A stretch of 15,345 nucleotides of DNA from contig JALOBD010000040.1 of assembly GCA_023228445.1 (NCBI GenBank), forward strand, positions 1 through 15,345, in the 5' to 3' direction. This DNA comes from Sphaerochaeta sp. Its GTDB lineage: Bacteria; Spirochaetota; Spirochaetia; Sphaerochaetales; Sphaerochaetaceae. Position numbers and translations under genes: made by a program. The notes below the pieces were generated by a model, which saw only the letters and a list, made by a program, of their open reading frames with translations, did no database searches and was not told where the DNA came from. Shown piece by piece: positions 7,058 to 11,618 of the stretch. The first letter of the stretch is position 1. Each line of letters begins with the position of its first letter.

Positions 7058-8038
7058 ATGCAAGAACCAACCCCCATCCTGGTCACCGGCAGTGCCGGCT
7101 TCATCGGCTACCACCTCACCAAGGCCTTGCTCGCAAACGGAGAGACGGTCGTCGGCATCGACAACCTCAACGACTACTACCCGGTCGCGTTGAAGATGGC
7201 ACGCTTGGATCAGTTGACCCATCCACGCTTCACCTTCTGCCAGCTCGATATCGCCGACTCCCTGTCACTCGACGAGCTCTTTGGACGCTACCGATTCCGC
7301 TTTGTCGTCAACCTCGCCGCCCAAGCCGGGGTACGGTACTCGATCACCAACCCCAGAGCCTACCTTGAGAGCAACCTCGCTGGATTTCTGAATATCCTTG
7401 AGGCGTGCCGACACCACGATGTCGAACACCTCCTCTATGCCTCCTCCTCCTCGGTCTACGGCCTCAATGATACGGTGCCCTACTCAACCGATGATCGGGT
7501 GGACAACCCTGTCAGCCTCTATGCCGCCACCAAGAAGTCCAATGAGCTCTTGGCCCACGCCTACACCCACCTCTATGGCTTTGCCACCACCGGCCTACGC
7601 TTCTTCACTGTCTATGGACCCTGGGGGAGACCGGATATGGCCTACTACTCCTTTGCTCAGGCCATCGTCGCGGGGAAGACCATCAAGGTCTTCAACAAGG
7701 GGGATATGTGGCGCGACTTCACCTACGTCGATGATGTCATCACCGCACTCTTGAAGATTATCCCCGCCCCGCCACAGCCCAATGAGCACGGGGATCGCTA
7801 CAAGATCTACAATATCGGCAACAACAAGCCGGTCAGGCTCTCCCAGTTCATCGACACCCTCGAGTCCTGTCTGGGCAAGACGGCACAGAAGGAGTACCTG
7901 CCGATGCAAGCAGGGGATGTCTATCAGACGTATGCCGATGTCACGGAACTTGAGCGGGACTTCGGGTTTCGCCCCGATACCCCGCTCTCAGACGGCCTCT
8001 CGGCCTTCGTGAAGTGGTTTTATGCCTACCACGCCTGA
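7058..8038 (+). CDS. NAD-dependent UDP-glucuronate 4-epimerase-like sugar epimerase
   Basis: This 326-aa extended short-chain dehydrogenase should interconvert UDP-glucuronate and UDP-galacturonate for surface polysaccharide synthesis. The Rossmann motif GSAGFIG (11-17) binds NAD. SSSVYG (130-135) supplies the catalytic Ser, and YAATK (155-159) is the YxxxK catalytic pair. The blocks RFFTVYGPWGRPDMA (181-195), RDFTYVDD (219-226) and LPMQAGDVYQTYAD (281-294) are typical of the UDP-glucuronate 4-epimerase group rather than GalE. UDP-glucose or UDP-GlcNAc as substrate cannot be fully ruled out. The start at 7058 puts the Rossmann fold at the usual distance from the N-terminus. An in-frame ATG at 7040 is possible, but neither start has a proper Shine-Dalgarno site. 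It is a single gene between a terminator and a convergent neighbour that it overlaps by 13 bp. Confidence 0.85.
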   Translation: MQEPTPILVTGSAGFIGYHLTKALLANGETVVGIDNLNDYYPVALKMARLDQLTHPRFTFCQLDIADSLSLDELFGRYRFRFVVNLAAQAGVRYSITNPRAYLESNLAGFLNILEACRHHDVEHLLYASSSSVYGLNDTVPYSTDDRVDNPVSLYAATKKSNELLAHAYTHLYGFATTGLRFFTVYGPWGRPDMAYYSFAQAIVAGKTIKVFNKGDMWRDFTYVDDVITALLKIIPAPPQPNEHGDRYKIYNIGNNKPVRLSQFIDTLESCLGKTAQKEYLPMQAGDVYQTYADVTELERDFGFRPDTPLSDGLSAFVKWFYAYHA

Positions 8039-8619
8039 AAGCCCACCCCGACTGAGACGGCAAGGCCCGTCGCATCGTAGAGAAAGCGCTCCACCTGCGT
8101 ATCGTCTGTGCTGCGGTCGATGAGCCGCCCCCAGATGGGGCGTGAGTATTCAAAGCCCAGGGAGAGGAGAAACCCATCGCCAAGGTGACTCATCATCCTC
8201 AGACCGACGCGCAGCGTATCAAGGCTGAGCTCGGCGTTGTCCAAGAACTGCCACGCGGTCTCGTAGGAGACGTTCACCTCACTGCTGAAGTAGGGGCCGA
8301 GGGGGATGAGGACCGCGGTGCCCATACCGTAGTACCACGCCATCTTCTCAGCTGAGACATCCTGCACCACCCCGTCGAAGATGAGGGTGAACGCCTTCTG
8401 GGCTCCGCCGAAGAGGGTGAGGACAAACCCTCCATCCCAGTTCGAGGAGCTGGTGACGCGTACGTCCAGCTCAGTGCCGGAGTAGGTATTGGAAGCACTC
8501 GATGAGGTGATCGTCCCACTGGTTGACCGCCAAAAGAGTTCGCTTCGTAACTCAGCATAGGAAAAAAGCGGCAGCGAAGCCGATAAAACCAGTAACGTTA
8601 TTACACCAAGTCGTTTCAT
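8026..8619 (-). CDS. Secreted protein, candidate small outer-membrane beta-barrel; unknown function
   Basis: This 197-aa protein has a clear signal peptide (MKRLGVITLL, hydrophobic to Leu-Phe-Ser-Tyr-Ala at 18-22, cleavage likely before Glu23). The mature part is rich in alternating polar/apolar stretches such as GTELDVRVTSSS, GGFVLTLFGG, FLLSLGFEYSRP and LAVSVGVGFQAW. It ends in an aromatic residue (Trp), as outer-membrane barrels commonly do. It is short, enough for roughly eight strands, and I do not recognise a named family. The start at 8619 is preceded by GGAGGGG; another ATG four codons upstream overlaps that site and is less likely. Its 3' end overlaps the convergent epimerase by 13 bp. 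It is divergent from the flavoprotein operon. The barrel call is inference from composition; a secreted soluble beta protein is the alternative. Confidence 0.6.
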   Translation of the reverse strand: MKRLGVITLLVLSASLPLFSYAELRSELFWRSTSGTITSSSASNTYSGTELDVRVTSSSNWDGGFVLTLFGGAQKAFTLIFDGVVQDVSAEKMAWYYGMGTAVLIPLGPYFSSEVNVSYETAWQFLDNAELSLDTLRVGLRMMSHLGDGFLLSLGFEYSRPIWGRLIDRSTDDTQVERFLYDATGLAVSVGVGFQAW

Positions 8620-8691
8620 CGTCCCCTCCATATCGCTATACTGTGGGTATACTATGAAGAGACCCAATAAGCAAGTGATTTGGTAGGGATT
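8620..8691. promoter_or_regulatory. Compact divergent promoter region with tandem TATACT
   Basis: This 72-bp gap carries promoters in both directions. TATACT occurs twice, at 8637-8642 and 8648-8653, in direct repeat 11 bp apart; either could serve as -10 for the flavoprotein, although no good -35 accompanies them. On the minus strand TTGCTT and TATACC are spaced 17 bp apart and could serve the secreted-protein gene. The two promoters would overlap, so the genes may compete for polymerase or share a regulator. Confidence 0.35.
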
Positions 8692-9903
8692 ATGGAACAC
8701 TATGATGTGATCATTGTCGGCGGCGGGGCAGCCGGTCTTTTCGCCCGAGCAAACCTCCCCCCGAGCAACGCGCTGCTGCTTGAGGCAGGGGAAGAGGCGG
8801 GGCGCAAACTCCTCATCACCGGATCGGGGATGTGCAACCTCACCAATACCCTCGAGGTGCAGGAGTTTCTCAACCACTACGGCTCAAAGGCCCAACGCAA
8901 CTTCCTCTTACCGGCGTTGCAGAATCTGACCCCCACCCAACTGAGGGGTTGGTTCGAAGGGCGTGGTGTCGCCACCATCGTGCGTGGCGACGGCAAGGTC
9001 TTCCCCCAAAGCCACAGTGCCCAAGCGGTGCGCGACTCTCTCCTCGCCTCATCGAGGATCCCGATTTGTTGCAATGAGAAGGTCAGCGCCATCGCTGTCG
9101 CCTCCCACGGCTTTCTCGTCACGACAGCGAGCGCTCGGTATCACACCAAGGCCCTCATCGTGGCAACTGGGGGAAAGAGCTACCCCCGTACCGGCAGTGA
9201 CGGCTCCCTCTACCCCATCCTTAGAGGCCTTGGCCACACCGTGGTCGAACCCAAGCCGGCTCTTGTGGGCCTGGTCATACACGATTGGCACTACGCCCGG
9301 TTGGCCGGCTCATCGATACAGAACGTCAGGGTCGCTGCCGTCCATGGGGGAGAGGACAAGCCCTACTACCAGGGCTCGGGGGACCTCCTCTTCACCCACC
9401 GCGGTCTCTCCGGTCCCCCGATCCTCACCCTCAGCGGCTCTGCGCTGAGGGGGGACACCATCACCGTCACCTTCGTGGCAGAGCCCATGCGCACGTTGGA
9501 GGTATTGGCCCGAGCCCACCCCCAACAGCAGATGGTCACCCATCTGAAGGAGGCGGGCTTGACCCGTGCCTTCGCCGCCGCGGTGCTCGAACAAGCCAAT
9601 ATTGGAGCAGAAGATACGTGGAATCACGTGGACTCCATGCGACGTAAAACACTCTGCTCCCTCCTCTGTGCCCACCCCTTTGTCGTTGAGGGGACGATGG
9701 GCTTCTCCAGTGCCATGGCCACCCGTGGTGGGGTGGCCCTTGGCGAAGTGAATCGTAAGAGCATGGAGTCCCGACTCCACAGAGGCCTCTTCTTCTGTGG
9801 GGAGGTATTGGACTATGATGGGGAGAGTGGAGGCTTCAACCTCCAGGGAGCCTTCAGCACTGCGCTGTTGGCCGCATCTCATATGAAGGAGAGAGTATCA
9901 TGA
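8692..9903 (+). CDS. BaiN/HI0933-family NAD(P)/FAD-dependent oxidoreductase
   Basis: This 403-aa protein is a two-dinucleotide-binding flavoprotein of the family annotated variously as HI0933-like, BaiN-like or aminoacetone oxidase-like; the physiological substrate is generally not known. The FAD-binding GGGAAG motif is at residues 10-15, followed by GRKLLITGSGMCNLTN (37-52), a hallmark of the family. ATGGKSYPRTGSDG lies in the middle, and the C-terminal GEVLDYDGESGGFNLQGAF block closes the FAD site. The stretch between GGGAAG and the acidic end of the second strand (Glu31) looks somewhat shorter than usual. The start at 8692 is chosen because it puts the first strand at the very N-terminus; the only nearby alternative is a TTG at 8680. 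The stop overlaps the next gene's start by ATGA, so the two are one operon. Confidence 0.85.
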   Translation: MEHYDVIIVGGGAAGLFARANLPPSNALLLEAGEEAGRKLLITGSGMCNLTNTLEVQEFLNHYGSKAQRNFLLPALQNLTPTQLRGWFEGRGVATIVRGDGKVFPQSHSAQAVRDSLLASSRIPICCNEKVSAIAVASHGFLVTTASARYHTKALIVATGGKSYPRTGSDGSLYPILRGLGHTVVEPKPALVGLVIHDWHYARLAGSSIQNVRVAAVHGGEDKPYYQGSGDLLFTHRGLSGPPILTLSGSALRGDTITVTFVAEPMRTLEVLARAHPQQQMVTHLKEAGLTRAFAAAVLEQANIGAEDTWNHVDSMRRKTLCSLLCAHPFVVEGTMGFSSAMATRGGVALGEVNRKSMESRLHRGLFFCGEVLDYDGESGGFNLQGAFSTALLAASHMKERVS

Positions 9904-10259
9904 AATTTCTATGGACCACCATCGATGTGATCGATCTGGATGAGAGCGTGCGTTTCTACGAAGAGATCGTAGGGCTCTCAGTGAGCCGGAGAGTGACGGG
10001 AGGACCGTCAAACATCGCCTTCATGGGCGACGGGGAGACGAAGGTCGAGCTCATCACCCACGCGGGGGCAACGCCCAAGGGCGTGGGAGCGGGGATCAGC
10101 ATCGGCTTTGCAGTCGATGACCTTGATGAGAAGATCGCCTTCCTCACAGAGAAGGGGATCGCCATCGCCGAGGGGCCGTTTTCCCCGAACCCGTCGGTTC
10201 GCTTCTGTTATGTGCACGACCCCAACGGGGTACGGGTCCAGTTCGTCGAACAGCATTGA
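9900..10259 (+). CDS. VOC-fold (glyoxalase/bleomycin-resistance-like) protein lacking the usual metal ligands
   Basis: This 119-aa protein has the paired beta-alpha-beta-beta-beta modules of the vicinal oxygen chelate fold: module one begins at WTTIDVIDLDESVRFYEEIV (5-24), module two at the SIGFAVDDLDEKIAFL stretch, ending HDPNGVRVQFVEQH. Aligned by eye to glyoxalase I, the first ligand His is Trp5, the His that opens module two is not present, and the final Glu appears as Gln in VRVQFVE. Only the Glu in KVELITH keeps its place. A normal glyoxalase I metal site therefore seems absent, and a binding or non-metal role is more likely. AAGGAGAG upstream and the ATGA overlap with the flavoprotein indicate coupled translation, so a shared small-molecule substrate is possible but unproven. 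Confidence 0.8.
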   Translation: MKFLWTTIDVIDLDESVRFYEEIVGLSVSRRVTGGPSNIAFMGDGETKVELITHAGATPKGVGAGISIGFAVDDLDEKIAFLTEKGIAIAEGPFSPNPSVRFCYVHDPNGVRVQFVEQH

Positions 10260-10269
10260 CAAAAGTTGA

Positions 10270-10292
10270 GGCCGGGATTTGCAGTCCCGGCC
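10270..10292. terminator. Bidirectional terminator between the VOC gene and ygeW
   Basis: GGCCGGGA (10270-10277) and TCCCGGCC (10285-10292) form a perfect 8-bp GC-rich stem with a 7-nt loop in the 54-bp gap between two convergent genes. The minus strand has a short T-run after the stem (from AAAA at 10261-10264), so it best fits termination of ygeW. The plus strand has only a loose T-rich tail. Confidence 0.8.
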
Positions 10293-10313
10293 CTAATGCT
10301 CCTTTGATAGTGA

Positions 10314-11513
10314 TCAGTTGATGCGCTTTGCGTCCGTTGCCATCAGTTGGTCGAGCTTCGCGCCCGGGTTCTTGAACTTGGCAAGGAAAATCATCGCAGC
10401 GATGATGTACGGTTTGTAGCTCGCCTCCTTGTAGAGGGGGACCAGGTAGCGATCGAAGACCGAGGCCTCGACCTCACCCTCTTTGCACGAGACGCCGGTA
10501 ATATCGGCAGGCAGGCAGTGCATGTACAGTGCCTTGCCGTCGCGTGTCAGGCTCATCAACTCCTCGGTGCACGTCCAATCCTTGAACTTGGCGTTGTTGG
10601 CAAGGCATGCCTGCTCAAGGGCGTGGAGTGCCGCCTCATCGCCGTGCTCGACGATTTCGGTGCGTTCCTCCATCACGGCAAACGGCGCCCAGCTCTTGGG
10701 GTAGACGATGTCGGCATCCTTGAACGCCTCGGCCATCGAATCAACGCGAGTGTACGAGCCGCCGCCCTTCTCGGCGTTCTCCGTGGCGACCTTCTCTACC
10801 TCAGCCATCACATTGTACCCCTCAGGGTGCGCCAGCACGACATCCATGCCAAAGCGGGTGAAGAGGCCGATGATCCCCTGGGGGACGGAGAGCGGCTTTC
10901 CGTAGGAGGGGCTGTACGCCCAGGTCATGGCTACCTTCTTGCCCTTGAGGTTCTCCACCCCACCGAAGTGGTTGATCACATGGAGCATGTCGGCCATCGA
11001 CTGGGTCGGGTGGTCGATGTCACACTGCAGGTTGACCAGCGTCGGGCGCTGTTCAAGCACGCCATCGTCATAGCCGCTCTGCACCGCTTCGGCCACCGTC
11101 TTCATATAGGTGTGGCCCTTGCCGATGTACATGTCGTCGCGGATGCCGATGACATCTGCCATGAAGCTGACCATGTTGGCTGTCTCACGGACCGTCTCGC
11201 CATGGGCAATTTGGCTCTTGCCCTCATCGAGGTCCTGGATTGCCAAACCAAGGAGGTTGCAGGCGCTGGCAAAGCTGAAACGGGTTCGCGTCGAGTTGTC
11301 ACGGAAGATGGAGATTCCCAGCCCGCTGTCGAAGACTTTGGCGGAGATGTTGTTCTCCCTCATTGCCCTGAGGATCTCAGCTACCTGAAAAACCGCGGCA
11401 ATTTCATCATCACTCTGATCCCAGGTGAGGAAAAAATCATTGAGATACATGTCGTCAGTCTTGAGGGTCTTGAGCTCTTCAATCATCTTCTTGATAGCAG
11501 CCTTGTCCTTCAT
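10314..11513 (-). CDS. ygeW: Knotted carbamoyltransferase YgeW
   Basis: This 399-aa protein belongs to the aspartate/ornithine transcarbamylase superfamily, and its length and sequence match the YgeW branch (E. coli YgeW is close to 396 aa). The carbamoyl-phosphate loop STRTR is at 74-78, HGETVRETANMVS at 104-116, HPTQS at 168-172 and HCLPAD at 332-337. The region between the last two would form the trefoil knot of this subgroup. The natural amino substrate of YgeW is not firmly established; genetic context in other bacteria ties it to anaerobic purine breakdown, where it may act on a carbamoylated intermediate or release carbamoyl phosphate for ATP. The start at 11513 is chosen because GGAGG lies 8 nt upstream; an in-frame ATG at 11528 overlaps that site. 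It follows xdhD by 105 bp containing its own promoter. Confidence 0.92.
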   Translation of the reverse strand: MKDKAAIKKMIEELKTLKTDDMYLNDFFLTWDQSDDEIAAVFQVAEILRAMRENNISAKVFDSGLGISIFRDNSTRTRFSFASACNLLGLAIQDLDEGKSQIAHGETVRETANMVSFMADVIGIRDDMYIGKGHTYMKTVAEAVQSGYDDGVLEQRPTLVNLQCDIDHPTQSMADMLHVINHFGGVENLKGKKVAMTWAYSPSYGKPLSVPQGIIGLFTRFGMDVVLAHPEGYNVMAEVEKVATENAEKGGGSYTRVDSMAEAFKDADIVYPKSWAPFAVMEERTEIVEHGDEAALHALEQACLANNAKFKDWTCTEELMSLTRDGKALYMHCLPADITGVSCKEGEVEASVFDRYLVPLYKEASYKPYIIAAMIFLAKFKNPGAKLDQLMATDAKRIN

Positions 11514-11543
11514 ACGGGAAACCTCCATTGTGTTTGATGTGAG

Positions 11544-11589
11544 AAAAAACGGGACAATGGCACTATACCATGGAGGGGTGCCATTGTCC
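11544..11589 (-). terminator. Hairpin plus T-run downstream of xdhD, overlapping the ygeW promoter
   Basis: On the minus strand GGACAATGGCAC (11589-11578) and GTGCCATTGTCC (11563-11552) pair perfectly over 12 bp around a 14-nt loop. CG and then six T residues (11549-11544) follow. RNA coming from xdhD would form the full hairpin and could terminate before ygeW. The same repeat may instead, or also, be a protein-binding operator on the DNA. Confidence 0.65.
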
Positions 11590-11590
11590 A
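11562..11590 (-). promoter_or_regulatory. Sigma70-type promoter for ygeW inside an inverted repeat
   Basis: On the minus strand TGGACA (11590-11585) and TATAGT (11567-11562) are each five-of-six matches to the consensus and stand exactly 17 bp apart. Transcription would begin near 11555, inside the downstream arm of the 12-bp inverted repeat, giving a leader of about 42 nt. The upstream arm covers most of the -35 and the start of the spacer, so a regulator bound to both arms would bracket the polymerase site. Confidence 0.65.
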
Positions 11591-11595
11591 GAATA

Positions 11596-11612
11596 TTGTT
11601 GCGCTTTGTTGC
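11596..11612. repeat. Direct repeat TTGTTGC x2, 10-bp phased, upstream of the ygeW promoter
   Basis: TTGTTGC occurs at 11596-11602 and again at 11606-11612, with starts 10 bp apart, one helical turn. Relative to the predicted ygeW start the pair spans roughly -41 to -57, the usual place for an activator site. The regulator is not known. Confidence 0.45.
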
Positions 11613-11618
11613 AAAACC

